From positions 21,691,189 through 21,755,188 of the forward strand of contig CM060186.1 in NCBI GenBank assembly GCA_030549335.1: 64,000 bases of DNA. Direction: 5' to 3'. This DNA is from Pontederia crassipes. Lineage: Eukaryota > Streptophyta > Magnoliopsida > Commelinales > Pontederiaceae. Both the position numbers and the translations under genes were made by a program. Shown in pieces: positions 48,983 through 62,087 of this stretch (its first letter is position 1; the number at the start of each line of letters is the position of its first letter). Below the pieces are notes generated by a model. The model did not search any database and had not been told where the DNA came from. It saw nothing but the letters and a program-made list of their open reading frames with translations.

Positions 48983-49503
48983 AATGCTGCAAAATCCGAC
49001 CTGGCCTTTTTCTATCGATGATCGAGTCAGGTTGTATCGATGATCGAGTCAGGTTGAATCGATTGGTTGAACCATATATTATAAGTTAATAAAAAAGAAT
49101 AAAATATATTAAATTAATTTTTTCTCATATTTTCGCTGCTTTGTCAGATGCCTACCAAATAAAATAAAATAAAATAGTTTAAAAGTCCAATAATGTAATA
49201 AAATAGGTATTAATTAAATAAATATTACATAAAAGATCATTTTTTTTGAAATTATAAATAAAATAATATCAAGGATATATGATGGAAATGAAAGAAAAAG
49301 TTAGAGTATAAATTTCAAATATATATATGTCCTAATTTTTTTTATTCTTCTGTCCTAAGTATTATTTTTCAACATAGCCCGACTGGTTCATCCAAACTTG
49401 TCGGGTCGGTTAGTCGAAAGGACGAATTTGAGATGACCCACAAGCCGTTTTGATGATCGGACACCAATCTGATCGGCCGGCCCAGGCCGAGTTTTACATC
49501 ATT
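48983..49503. mobile_element. Non-autonomous TIR element (MITE), copy 4
   Basis: The left end aatgctgcaaaatccgacct and the reversed right end aatgatgtaaaactcggcct are 24-25 bp inverted repeats with few mismatches, followed by ggcc-containing blocks. A 22-bp direct duplication (tatcgatgatcgagtcaggt at 49012 and 49034) lies in the left subterminal part. AT-rich core, no coding frame. Flanks give no clear duplication. Confidence 0.65.
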
Positions 49504-52500
49504 AATGTGAATACTTACTTGGCTTAATGTATCATATTTTTTTAGTGATTTCTCAACATATTATTTTTTCAATAATTTTTATATTCTTATTCTAATCATA
49601 TCATATATTATTGTTTGGTAACACATACCCATGCGACTTAAAAATTATTTCCAAACCATTTGAATTTCCTAGATAACACACAATTATACTTAAAATAAAC
49701 AAATAATAATGATATTTTTAATAAAATCTTGAGCAACCAATAGCAAAAGGATAGCCTACATGCCTTGTCTAAAACTACCTATGAAAATGGGTGTTCCAAT
49801 TAGAATTAAGATATTCATTTTGTTATATATTATATTTTAATACTAATACTTTCCCTTTTATATGTCAAATATTAACTTGTATATAAAAACATAAATGAAT
49901 ATGAATATGAAGACTTTCATTTTTTATATTTAATTGTGTTATTTATTTTAATTCTAATTATTACACTCTTCCATTGTTAATAGCATATTAATAAAAAATC
50001 ATCATCATATTACTTGTCCTTTCTTTCTAACACTATTTACAGTTTATCGAGCATCATTAAAAGCAATAATGACAATAACTGAAAAATATATTAATGATAA
50101 AAAAATTTTACCCATAAATGTTGTTTAGCACTATTAAGCCATTCCAATATTGCATAAAACATATGAAAATATTTCCTTGAGATAACATCTTTTTCAAAAA
50201 TTTCTTTCCTTCAAATTTATTTATTTATGTAGACTAATTACTATACATATTTCAATGCTATTGATAAATAATTATATATATATATGAGTTTATTATTCTC
50301 GCATTATTTTTTTTTTAATTTTTTGTAACCCATTCCAACAAAATTTTCCCTCCCCTGTTTCTTTTTTTCGTGTAACCTCCTCTATGACCTTCTCACTCAT
50401 GAGAGTATGTTGCCTCTGGTAAAGAAATTAGGATAACTGTTGTTTTGTAAACTCAGGACTCTCTCAATCATGGGAGGAAGTTGTATTATGTGTCATGTAA
50501 TGATGATATTTTGCAAAGTTAATTCCATAATGATATTTTTTTACGTGACCACATAATTTCTTATTAAGAAGGAGAGTATCAATGAGACAATACATGCAAT
50601 TTATTTTTTAAAATTTATCTCAATTTTCATGCATCAAAGACACATAAATCTCAATTTTATTTTGTCTTTCCTCTTCCTACCAGTTTTATATATAAATTGC
50701 CTTATACTATTAGGCCTAGCAGTTACCTTTTTTTCTTCTTCCATTTCAATAAGGCGATTTTAACATTATATATTTTTTAGGTATAAATTTAAATATAACT
50801 TAAATTTGATAAGGTTTGGTTAATAAAGGTATTAATAATATTTTTAATCGCACACTTGGGAGGGTCTTCATTTGTTTTTTGGTATATAGAACAAAAGTTG
50901 AAAGTACCTTCGTTGAATTTTAGAAATTAACATTATTATATTCAATTTGTTTCTAGTACGTGATAATTATTTACAATTTCGCCGATAAGGGCGCCAAACT
51001 TGCTGCTTGATTTGTTAAGAGAGGCATGAAAAAAAATAGTAAAAATTGGGTGGAGCAATGATGTTAGATTTTGAGGAAATACTTTCGCACCTGTCAATTA
51101 ACATCATAAAGATTAGCTAGAAGTAACTTAAATATGTACAATCATATTTGAGTTTTCAAAATCTTCTTACTCTCATATTTGAGTTTTCAAAATCTTCTTA
51201 CTCTCATGGTTTATGACACAAACAAATAACAACATTTGAAAGTCCTACAATTCCTTTTGGGCCTGTTTGGCCATTGAAACTAGCGGAACTAATGCCTAAT
51301 TTAAGCGGATCAAATGATGTGACGTTTGATAAAATTAAATAAAAAATTTAAGATAAGAATCAAGGGTCACGTGATATAATTTCATGCACCGATTTCATTG
51401 AAAAGATGGAACCGGAGCACTATAGTTATTTTTTACTTTTTTTTCAAATTTTTTCCTTGTTTTCAGTTCCAACTTTCTTTTTTTTCCTTTTAGATTTCTC
51501 TCTTACCTTTCTCATATAAAATAATTTATTTATTAAATATAAAATTTTTGTTATAAAGGATTAATATAATATTATTTATTAACTATCATTTCATTAAAAA
51601 ATTATATTTTATTAAATATAATTTAGTATATTTAAATAATATATTTTTTAACATAATATTTTTAATAAAAATATTGTATACTTTTATTTTTATTAATTAA
51701 TACTATATTTTTTATATTTATAATATCTATTTATTGTTGAAACACTCACTACAATTAATCTATCATATTTTTTTCCTATCACATCAAGTGGCTAGTTCTT
51801 CCTTATCATTACGTTCCACTTTATTTAAATATACTTCGAACTAATTTGTCAATTCAATTATTTACGTAAAATTCTAAAAAATCATGATTCGACTATCTAA
51901 ACACTCCAAAATATTTCCTCGATTTTGTTTTACTCGACAACACTCCAAAATCAACTACTTAGTTGTCCTTGGTGTTACACTCAATTTGGCAATGACTTCT
52001 TAGGTAATACCTCATCTTGATAAATGTGAACAAATCTTTTTTCAAAATTCCAAATCTTCTGGTTCACTGCATGACTGTGAACAACATTAACTTCCTCTTG
52101 GAAGAACGTTGTGAAAAACAAAATTGTAACCTTCCATTCACATTGAAAATATTATCTTCAAGGCTTGACATCAAGTTCCCTACTTTGTTTTCAGTCATCC
52201 CCACATTCCATCAAAATTTGGTGAGGAGTAACATTTTCATTCTAAAACATAGAATTAAAATAAATTAAGACAATTTCGAGCCAATTTTTAGTTTTATGAA
52301 AATAAAAAAAATACAATGATTTTATATGAACCAATGGAAAATATCATAAAGAAAGAAAATGACTGTAATAAAGTGCAAGAACTTATATAATCAAGCATTA
52401 TTAAACATATGAAAGCATGTATGAAAACTTTTTGTCATCACTATGTTGGTGGATTCTTTTTTAAGTCAGAATTAGATAAAATCATACAAAAATCAAATTA

Positions 52501-52650
52501 AGGTTGTCACGTCACTTGAACCAAATTTCTTAGTTTATAAATCGAGGATGAACTTTTTTATGACAAAAGAGAATATTACCACCTCGAACAAAAAGAAAAA
52601 CTGGAATCATAAATAGCACATGTATGATTATGATTAAATAGAGTTGAAAT
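49504..52650. other. AT-rich stretch without recognised genes
   Basis: No protein motif on either strand. It contains a perfect 31-bp tandem duplication at 51144-51205 and a weak TIR candidate at about 51257-51910 (ttttgggcctgtttgg on the left; ttttggagtgtttaga when the right end is reversed), which may be a MITE but has no matching target duplication. Confidence 0.45.
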
Positions 52651-55600
52651 TGTAATACTCTAAATAAGTCATAAGGTTATCATGAGGATGTAACCTTAAG
52701 CCCTCATGCTAACACATATAAAATCTTTAAACAACTTTGACCTAAGGATTGTCAAAGAGGAAGAAGGAAGAGAAGAAAGTAGAAGAAGGAAGAGAAGAAA
52801 GTAGAAACACCTAAAGCATTAAGAGGTATTTAAAGGAGATCCAAACTTTTATATTCCCTCTCAATGATTTCACGTATTAGATTAAGATTAAAGAGAACAC
52901 CAAAATTCTCATATGAATTCATTGAAGGTGCATTTTATTGTTATGCATCTTTTAAAGTCAATTTTGATATTTACTTAACAAATCAATTTTTGTCGCAGAT
53001 GTGTTCCACAAATATCATTTTAACATAATCATGCTTCTAATTAGAATATTAAGTTAGTTTGAATGTTTATATAGTCATGGTTGTATGTAGAAATTAACCT
53101 TTGGATTAAAGCATAATGGTAATTAAATTATCGATAAGCATTATAAATTTTTTTATAAGATTATTAAGAATAAAATTTAATATTTGTAAATATTATAATA
53201 CATATGTTTAAATACAACTAATTAAGGCTAATTAGAAGTAAAATAATGATTTTTAACAAAAAAAATAATGATTGGACCTTCACCTTAACCAATAGGATTT
53301 TAAGCAATTGAAGTAGGCAGCTCACTAGTTGCTTAGTATTATATTTTTTGGAATCGCCATACATTGTGTTAAAAATATGAAACAAATATAATGATTTTTT
53401 CTTATCCTATGATAGCTGAAAAATTGCAAAGACGAAATACTCAGAGGAATGGCCAAAATAAATTTGGCAAGGTTTTCTGGTTTATGGTGAACGCCTTGAT
53501 CTGAAATTGACCTTCAATTTCATATGATCATTTCTTCATGGTTCATCCTTCATAAATTTTGAAATTTTATACTTTTCATCCTTTCATTGCTATCTTTCTA
53601 TGACCACAAGAATCATTTAAAAAATATTTTTATAAAGAAAGTTATGAACTCAGCATCATAGGTCTCTCATTTTGTCTTAAGTCAGAGATAGGTCCACTTT
53701 GTAAATTAGAACATGATTAGGATAAAATAAATTAAGGTTTGAAATTTAGATAAATTTAATTAGACTTCATAATGATTTGGTGAGAAGTAGACGCATCCAA
53801 TTTGGATTTGTACACATGGTGAAATGAATTTTTCATTTGGTATGTCTTCTTCTATTTGGTTTCAGGACATAGACAGAACTTAAGCCGGATTGATTATTTT
53901 TTGTTAGAAGAGCATACAAAGAGTTAAATTCTACAATTTTTATGCCTAACTAATACTAAAGTATAGTTTTTAAGAAAATTAGTATTTGATCAAATAGACA
54001 ATCATTGAGGAAAATACACAATCTTCTTTCAGTGACATATAGTCTGCCAGAATACAAACCCTAAGTCAAATTATCTTGACTTTTATGAATTACTCACTAA
54101 GAATTAGTTGATGATATGTAGATTGAAAATATTAATAATTTTTTTCTAATTCATCTACAATAATAGATTTGAGCTTGTGGTTAAGAAGTTATGAATTAAT
54201 TATTAACAGACACACAATATGAAAATCCGAGGTAACACCTAGTCAAGCTTTGAGAGATTGGATAATATTAAATAGTTTGAAGTGTGTAATAACATATGGT
54301 TATAGATGCCTGAGATTGAACACTAATATTTAGAAGAACTATGTGCATTCTAAGGTGCATAAGAATTCATGCATTGTATATTATTATTAATAATAATTGG
54401 AAAGTGAAATAGCATTATAACTTGTAGGAAACCATCAAGCTACAAATGAAAGGAGAAAAATCTAATAAATCTCATTGAAAGGATAAAGTATAAGGTGAGT
54501 GAGTAAATTTACAACATAGAAAAATGATATATATTACTTATTTTATTTATGATATTATTTCAAGTAAAGATTATTGTTATTGATGAAACATATCTTGGAC
54601 TATGAAAGATATTTATGATATGTTTTAATAATTTCATATGAGATGGAGTAAACTCTTACACGAAAATATTTCAGGGAACAATGAGAGAAATGCTTGTGGA
54701 GTTAAAATAAGTTCTATTTAATAATAATATATGATTATGACATATGCATTTTGATATTGTTAAACTCCATATGTTCATTGGCCGTGCTGGTTGAAAAAGA
54801 TCTTTGGGATCACATTCGATATATATGAAGCCTTTGAAGCGTATATCGAGTGTCTTTGCCCTTTGGGGTCTGTTTTGTATGCATGTATTGACCCATTTTA
54901 TGCTCTATGTATCCGAGAGTGATGATTGTAAAGCTATGCTTAACTGTATGACACACAATTATGAAGGGATATGTATTGACCCATGTTATGCCTTGTGTAT
55001 CCGAGAGTCATGATTGTGAAGTTTTGCTTAACTGTATGATACACAATTATAAAGGAATACGTATTGACCCATGATATGATCGGTGTATCTGAGACAGATG
55101 ATTATGAAGTTCTGCTTAACTGTAGGACACATGATCATGGAGTGATACGTATTGACTCATGATGAGTATGTACAATGACACGTGTGTGGAGTTTAATTGT
55201 GAATATGATGAAATCTTGGATTACTTTTTTTTATGTAAAAGTTCATATGATTTGAAAATTTATGTTATATGAGTTATGCTTTAAATATTTTCTCATATGA
55301 AGAATCTAATTATTTAAATATTATATGCGCTCGTATTGTTCTCCTATGTTATAATTTTATTTCACTCACTTAGTAAATAATTGTTGCTTACATTACTCTT
55401 GTTAAAATTTCTAGACAATTCTAAGTTTTTGAGTTGAGTCGACTCATACATATAGAAGAGGTTGAGCCGTTGAAGCACTTTGATTTCCCCTTCATTTTTA
55501 TTTTTAAAAGCATGCATGTAAAAGATAAACATAAGTGTGGTAATAGGGTTAGATTAGAAAATTATTGTAAGATGGAATGGAACCTGATCAAATGGGGTAT

Positions 55601-55827
55601 GGTTCATGAGTTGGTGTGTGAATAACCATGACAATATGTGAATGACATGGCTTATGCTTTTTGATTAAACTTGGATGAGTATATATATGCATCTATTGAA
55701 TGTATTGACAAATAACATAAGATAATTAAGGTAGGAGGTTTTGTCAATTTTATTTTTAAAATTTCTAAATAATATTAAATGAAATAATAATTATGATAAA
55801 AACTTAGTCACGAGGTTGGGTGTGACA
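52651..55827 (+). mobile_element. Probable solo LTR E (different LTR type) with tandem repeats
   Basis: Starts tgtaatactctaaataagtc and ends cacgaggttgggtgtgaca, TG..CA ends in the style of Ty3/Gypsy LTRs, about 3.2 kb. It contains 88-bp tandem repeats (54884 onward) and no coding domain. The flanking 5-mers (gaaat and atttt) do not match, so either the boundaries are off, the duplication has decayed, or this is a recombinant. The paired ends are an inference. Confidence 0.45.
54884..55170 (+). repeat. 88-bp tandem repeat, three full units and a partial fourth
   Basis: The unit begins gtattgaccca and recurs at 54884, 54973, 55061 and 55149 (spacings 89, 88, 88). Each unit also contains gtatc(c/t)gaga, gatgatt(g/a)t, gcttaactgta and gacacacaat-like words. 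The units have diverged at roughly a tenth of positions. The open frame across them (54804-55013) is a by-product. Confidence 0.9.
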
Positions 55828-56840
55828 ATTTTGATATGTCAAAAAATTAGAGAACAATCCCTAATTGATTATGCTCATAATTCTTATGTTTTGATTTCTT
55901 TGTGTCCACTTAGATAATGGGACATATTCGCTCAAACTAAGCTCTATGACTTCAAACATTATCATTGTATTGATCCTATCTTGAAAGTATTGAAAATGAC
56001 CTAAAAATGTAAGAAAACTAGATATGTGTGAACAAGTAGAAAGTGAAAACCTAGGTATAATTTTCGTGATTTCACATGCCATAACTTTTTTGTCAAGGCC
56101 CATGAAATTCGATTAGTGATTGGAAATTCCATTGGGAGCATCGTAGTCATTGTGCCAAGGTATAGTTTTATGGGTCATGACACCAACTCATGGGTCGTGA
56201 AACCCGATGGCGATAACAAATCATATCTACAAGATTACAATTCTTTTATTATGAGTATATTTCATGGTTCATGATGGAGTGACAACTAAACCCAAAGATG
56301 CAAATACACTGGTCCTATGAGCTTGTGTTATGAGCCATGAATGTCAAAAGAAAAAAAATAGCGATTGTGATTACAAGATCACAAGTAATGAGATTGGGTA
56401 GAAAATCTCAAGATTATGCTCAAAGTCATGAAGTACAATCCATGAGCCATTATTATTGATACTAGTAAATTGAAGTGCATTGATTGGTCAGTGATCACCT
56501 GGGGACAACCCATGAAAGGTGAAGTCACAAACTTCGACACAAGTTGTGAAATCAAGTATTGTCTCCCTATTGACTTCTATTCATGTTTTATGGCGTGTGT
56601 GTTATATGACATGAATGATTGACACATTTAAATGTCAAAAATGCATGTTAAGTCGTAAATATTTTTTAAAGCACAAGATTATGGTGTAATGATTGTTAGA
56701 TTGACAATTTAAGACTGTAATAATTAAATCATAAATTATCTTGACATATCATCAATTGATAGGAACTAATTGGTCTTGTACCGCAATGGTACGTGCACTT
56801 CTATTGAAGCAATTGTCTTCATGTCCACAACCATGTGTGT
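55828..56840. other. Intergenic sequence between LTR E and the chromovirus
   Basis: No gene recognised. It contains repeated words such as catgggtcgtga, atgggtcatgac and catgagcca, which look like worn LTR or other repeat sequence, but I could not assign a family. Confidence 0.4.
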
Positions 56841-57388
56841 TGTAACATTTTAAAAAAAAGATGGAATTTATTTAAAAGTTAGGGGCTTTTTGGTCATTGT
56901 GCAGGAAAGGACAGTAGGCGAAAAATAAAAAATAAATAATAAAGCGATGTGTGAAAAGAAAAGGGGCCTTCACCCCAGAGTGCTACAGTGCACGTGAGAC
57001 GTTCCAGCCCCCCTTTCGGCCACTAATTCTCCACCGTTCGGCCACCGTTTTTCACATGAAAGGTAACCATGGAAAGAGAATGACGAGACAAAAATTTTGA
57101 CATGGGTTAAATGATAAGCGGTCCACTGTGCGCGATGCAACGAGCTTAGAACACGAGAGAAGGGGGGAGTTCGCCGGCGATGATTTCGGCTTCGATTCAT
57201 GTCGATCTTTCTCTTGGTGAGTTGTACATCATTTTAAGGCTGATTGGGATCATTTTGAGAAGTTCTAAATGTGTTCTTGCTTCCAATCATGTAGTGGCCG
57301 AGTTGGGTTTTTTTGACAACATTTTCGACGAGTCCGACGGGGAGCTCCGGCCAAGCTCATCTCGATGTTTTGGTAGGTACACACATGA
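56841..57388 (+). mobile_element. Chromovirus LTR copy 1 (5' part only)
   Basis: Begins tgtaacattttaaaaaaaag and stays alignable with the copies at 60361 and 62088 through aggaaaggacagtag, cgagtgctacagtgcacg-like, gtgcgcgatgcaacgagctt and ctccggccaag, up to cacacatgatgag near 57388. From there it switches directly to coding sequence just before the reverse transcriptase, so the rest of the LTR, gag and most of protease are deleted. The frame 57180-57380 is LTR sequence, not protein. Confidence 0.8.
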
Positions 57389-60308
57389 TGAGGTAATTTT
57401 CAGGAGTGATAGGAGGATGTTACCTACTTATGTGATATCCACTATTGTAGCTAGAAAAATGTTACTCAAAGGGTGTGATGCTTACTTAGCTAATATTCAT
57501 GATTTGAATCGTGAACCACCTAAGCTCGAAGAGTTGCCTATTGTTCAGGAGTTTTCTGATATTTTCCTCGAGGCATTGCCTAGTTTACCGCCACAAAGAT
57601 AGATGTATTTCGAAATAAAGTTGATTCCTGATACAACATCAATCTCCATTCCTCCATATAGAATGGCATCTATTAAGCTGGAGGAGTTAAAGAAGCAATT
57701 ACGAGAGTTGCTTAATTTGGGTTTTTTTCGACCCAGTGTGTCACCTAGGGGAGCTCTAGTACTGTTTGTGAAGAAAAAAGATGGCTCAATGAGAATGTGC
57801 ATCGATTATAGATAATTGAATAAGGTGACCATAAAGAATCGATATCCTTTATCGAGGATAGATGATTTGTTTGACCAATTGCGTGGTTCGAAGGTCTTCT
57901 CCAAGATTGACATGATGTCTGGATATCATCAGCTGCGGATCAGAGATGAAAATGTGAAGAAGATTGTATTTCGCACTAGATATAGACATTATGAGTTTTT
58001 GGTGATGTTATTTGGGTTGACTAATGCTCCTGCTGTATTCATGGGTTTGATGAATATGATGCTTCGATATTTTCTTGATGTATTTGTCATTGTATTTATT
58101 GATGACATTTTAATCTATTCATCTAACAAAAGTGAACGTGAACAACACTTGAGGGCAATGTTGGAGACCTTGAGGCAGAACAAGTTGTTTACTAAATTTT
58201 CCAAATGTGAGTTCTAAATAAATAGAGTGATGTTTTTGGGACATGTCATTTCAGCTAATGGAGTGTTAGTTGATCCTTCCAATATAGAAGCAGTTGTGAA
58301 GTGGGAGTCACCAAGAAATACAAGAGAGGTTCGTAGTTTTTTTGGATTGGCATGTTACGATAGGAGGTTTGTGCATGATTTCTCTACTATTGTTAGGCCA
58401 CTTACTCAATTGCTAAGGAAGAATGTCAAATTTGTTTGGACAGATAAGTGTGAGAGCAGCTTTCAAGAATTGAAAAATAGATTGGTGTCTGCACCAATCT
58501 TGACTTTACTAGAAGGTAGAGAAAATTTTGTGGCTTATAGTGATACTTCATGTCAGGGACTTAGATGTGTTTTGATGCAGTATGGAAAGGTAATTGCTTA
58601 TGCATCGAGGAAATTGAAACCACATAAAGTCAATTATCCTACTCATGACTTAGAGTTGGCGGCTATAGTATTTGCAATGAAGATACGGAGACATTACTTA
58701 TATGACGAGCATGTCCAGATTTTTACTAACAATAAAAGTTTGAAAGAGCTGAAGACACAAAAAGAACTTAATCAAAGACAACGAAAATGGATGGAGTTTA
58801 TTAAAGATTATGACCTAATATTGGAGTATCATCCAAAAAGTAAATGTAGTTACTGATGCGCTGAGCCGAAAGTTCAAGGATGGTGTGACACCATAGGACT
58901 TGGGTGTGATCTCTCCTGTCGAGAAGCTTACGAGGATGATTTTTCACTTGAGAGTGAATGATTATGGAGGTTTGTTATGCAACTTCTGTGAGACTAGTGA
59001 TATTGGATAAGATTTGATAAGTACAAAAGGTTGATATAAGCACTTTTATGCTTATGAATCAACTAAAGGTTGGTCATGGTGAAAAACACTATCATGTAAG
59101 CAAGAATAAGACTCTCATGTATAAAGATAGATTATTTGTACATAGAGCATATGACTTGAGAGAAAAAGTGATGCAAGAAAGTCATAATGCAGCATATTCA
59201 TTACATCTAGATTACACCAATATGTATAGAAATTTGTGTCAAAATTATTTTTGACCAAGAATGAAAGAGAATGTGACTGAGTTTGTATCTCATTGCTTGA
59301 TATGCCATCAAGTTAAGGCTGAACATCGAGCTCCTTGTGGTAAATTGAATCCATTACCTATATTCTTACCTATCAAGATTTCTTACTCGTTAGAGCAGTT
59401 GGCACGATTGTTCATTGATGATATTGTTCGGTTACATGGCATACCGAAGGTTTCTAACAGAGATTCAAGATTCACATTCAGATTTTAGAAGAAGTTGCAT
59501 GAGTTTTTAGGAACGAAGTTACATTTTAGTACGACCTTTCACCCACATGCTGATGGACAGGCTGAGGGGACGATACAGACATTGGAGGTTATGTTGAGAG
59601 CTAGTGCAGTAGATCATGGTGGATGTTGGGATGATCATTTATCATTGGTCAAGTTCGCATATAATAATGGTTATCAATCCACCATTCGCATGACGCCATT
59701 TGAGACTTTATATGGACAGAGATATCGTACCCACATATGTTGGGATGAGGATGGTGAAAGACATGTGACGGATGTTGACTTAGTCTAGAAGACCATGGAC
59801 AAAATTGATGTAATCCGAAAGAGAATCAAGGAAGCTCAGGATCGTCAGAAAGCATTAGTGGACAAATCATGACGTGAAAGACAATATGCAATCGGAGATA
59901 AAGTTTTTCTAAAGATTTTCTCCTTGAAAAGGTGTTATTCGATTTGGAAAGAAAGGAAAGTTGAGTCCCAGATTTATCGGACCATACGAGGTGCTTGAGA
60001 GAGTAGGACCCATGGCTTATCGTCTTGCCTTGTCACCACTATTGGCGAGGATTCATAATGTGTTTCACATATCGATGTTTCAGAAGTGTTTGCCTAGAGA
60101 AGATCAACAAATTGAGGCACAACCACTAGAGATAAATGAGAATATGACTTATCGAGAGGAGCCAGCTCAAATATTAGCACATGAGGTGCGACAGTTATGC
60201 AGACGTGAGATAACTATGATTAGAGTACTATGGAAGAACCATACGGAGAGAGAGGCTACATGGGAGTTGGAGGAGGATACACTGAAAAGCTATCCTCATC
60301 TTTTCTGA
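57389..60308 (+). pseudogene. Ty3/Gypsy chromovirus pol (Del/Tekay type), decayed
   Basis: Retrotransposon polyprotein remnant. Order: end of the protease region (KGCDAYLANIHDL, VQEFSDIF); reverse transcriptase ([43 protein letters not shown] active site); RNase H ([21 protein letters not shown], with TNNKSLK where the family has TDHKSLK); integrase zinc finger (ESHNAAYSLH ... CLICHQVK) and core (RLHGIPKVSNRDSRF, DGQAEGTIQTLE); and a C-terminal chromodomain (MTYREEPAQILAHEVRQL, VLWKNHTEREATWELEED). In-frame stops lie at 57600, 57813, 58215, 59252, 59486, 59786 and 59869, with frameshifts near 58845 and 59920. The integrase lacks the segment with its first catalytic Asp (after LNPLPI, about 59355). 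The catalytic Asp of SDRD reads Asn. Confidence 0.9.
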
Positions 60309-60360
60309 TCATCAGGTTAGTTTAAATTTTGAAGACAATTTTTTTTATGAGTATTGTAGT

Positions 60361-61321
60361 TGTAACGTTTAAAAAAAAGATGGAATTTATTTAAAAGTTA
60401 GAAGCTTTTTATCATTGTGCAGGAAAGGACAGTAGGAAAAAAATAAAAATAAAGCGACGTGTGAATAAAAAGGGACCGATCGTCCTCTTCACCCCCGAGT
60501 GCTAAAGTGCACGCGAGACATTCCAGCGCCGCCCCCTTCGGCCACCGGTTCTCCATTGTTCGACCACCATTTTTTGCATGAGAGGTACTGATAGAAAGAG
60601 GATGACAAGACGAACATTTTAACATGGTTAAACTGTAATCGATCCATTGTGCGCGATGCAGCAAACTTAAATGTGAGAGAAGGGGAGAGTTTGCTGATGA
60701 TGATTTCGGCTCTGATTCACGCCGATCTTTCTCCTGGTCTGTTGTACATCATTTTAAGGTTGATTGGGATCATTTTGAAGAGTTTTAAGTGTGTTCTTGC
60801 TTCCAATCATGTAGGGGTCGAGTTGGGTTTTTTTGATGACATTTTCGGCGAGTCCGATGGGGAGCTCCGGCCAAGTTCATCTCGACGTTCTAGTAGGTGC
60901 ACACATGAGGCAAAAAGAGATCAGATTGTTGTCCATATAAAAATTAACCGTTAATCCCTTTTTAGGTTTGTAGGTTTCGAACTCCGATCGTTTTCTAACG
61001 ATCTTCCCGACGACTCGTCCTCATATTGGGGTTGATAAGCGAATGGAAATGTACGTGTGATTAGATTTCAGTTATGTGAACAAATTTAATGTAATTTTAT
61101 TTTTTTATTGATGAAGAAGGCATTCGACGACTTTTCAACGTTTCAGCGGGTACGATTGTGATTTTGAGAGCTGTGGCTACAGTTGTTGTGGTATGAACGT
61201 TCGCATAGCCGAGAGTAATTAATTATAATGTAGTTATGGTCCTAATTAGTAGTTGTTTAAAAGTTGAATTGAATGTTGCTTTATAGGAGTTGTTAATCGG
61301 AGGGCGATAGTTCGTTGTTTG
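60361..61321 (+). mobile_element. Chromovirus LTR copy 2 (3' truncated)
   Basis: Starts tgtaacgtttaaaaaaaaga directly after the pol/chromodomain end and runs parallel to LTR copy 3 through ggtttcgaactccgatcg, tttcagcgggtac, gagagctgtggctacagttg and taatcggagg, up to cgttgtttg. At about 61321 it jumps into integrase coding sequence (ttgagagctagtgcggtg) instead of continuing as copy 3 does. Confidence 0.85.
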
Positions 61322-62034
61322 TTGAGAGCTAGTGCGGTGGATCATGATGGATGTTAAGATGATCATTTAGCATTAGCTGAGTTTGCATATAATAATGATT
61401 ATTAATCCATCATTCGCATGACGCCATTTGAGACTTTATATGGATGGAGATTTCGTACCCCTATATGTTGGGATGAGGATGGTCAAAGATAGTTGACGGA
61501 TGTTGACCTAGTCTAGGAGATCGTGAACAAAATTGGTGTTATCCGAAAAAGAATCAAGGAAGCCCAAGATCGTCAGAAAGTATTAGTGGACAAACCATGA
61601 CGTGAGAGACAATATGCAGTCGGAGATAAAGTTTTCTTAAATATTTCTCTTAGAAAGGTGTTATTCGATTTGGGAAGAAAGAAAAGTTGAGCCCCAGATT
61701 AATCGTACCCTACGAGGTACTTGAGAGAGTAGGACCCGTGGCTTATTGCCTTGCCTTGCCACCACCATTGGTGAGGATTCATAATGTGTTTCATGTATTG
61801 ATGCTTTAGACGTGTTTGCTTAGAGAAGATCAACAAATTGAGGCACAACCAGTGGAGATAAATGAGAATATGATTTATCGGGAGGAGCCAGTTCAGATAT
61901 TAGCACGTGAGGTGCGATAGTTACGCAGACGTGAGATACCTATGGTTAGAATGCTATGAAAAAATCATACAGAGAGAGATGCTACGTGGGAGTTGGAGGA
62001 GGATATGTTGAAAAACTATCCTCATCTTTTCTGA
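61322..62034 (+). pseudogene. Second, partial chromovirus pol 3' end (integrase C-term, chromodomain)
   Basis: Nearly parallel to 59590-60306: the phrases gagagctagtgcggtggatc, catgacgccatttgagactt, atatgttgggatgaggatgg, cataatgtgtttca and gggagttggaggaggata all recur. It has more stops than the first copy and shares at least two of them (the TAG after the GTTGAC(T/C)TAGTC context, and the TGA before CGTGA(A/G)AGACAATATGC). It leads into LTR copy 3. Confidence 0.85.
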
Positions 62035-62087
62035 TTATCAGGTTAATTTAAATTTCGAGGACGAATTTTTTTTATTAGTATTGTAAT

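Noticed and set aside
51257-51910. TIR element with gggcctgtttgg-type end
   Set aside because: End similarity is short and no target duplication matches; kept only as a weak note in the gap entry.
54884-55170. Regularly spaced repeats considered as a CRISPR-like array
   Set aside because: Units are contiguous 88-bp tandem copies with no unique spacers, in a plant nuclear context.
57180-57380. Open frame starting MISASIHVDLSLGELY, and its counterpart at 60649-60954
   Set aside because: Both are the same LTR segment read as protein; the frame is not kept in LTR copy 3 and has no known domain.
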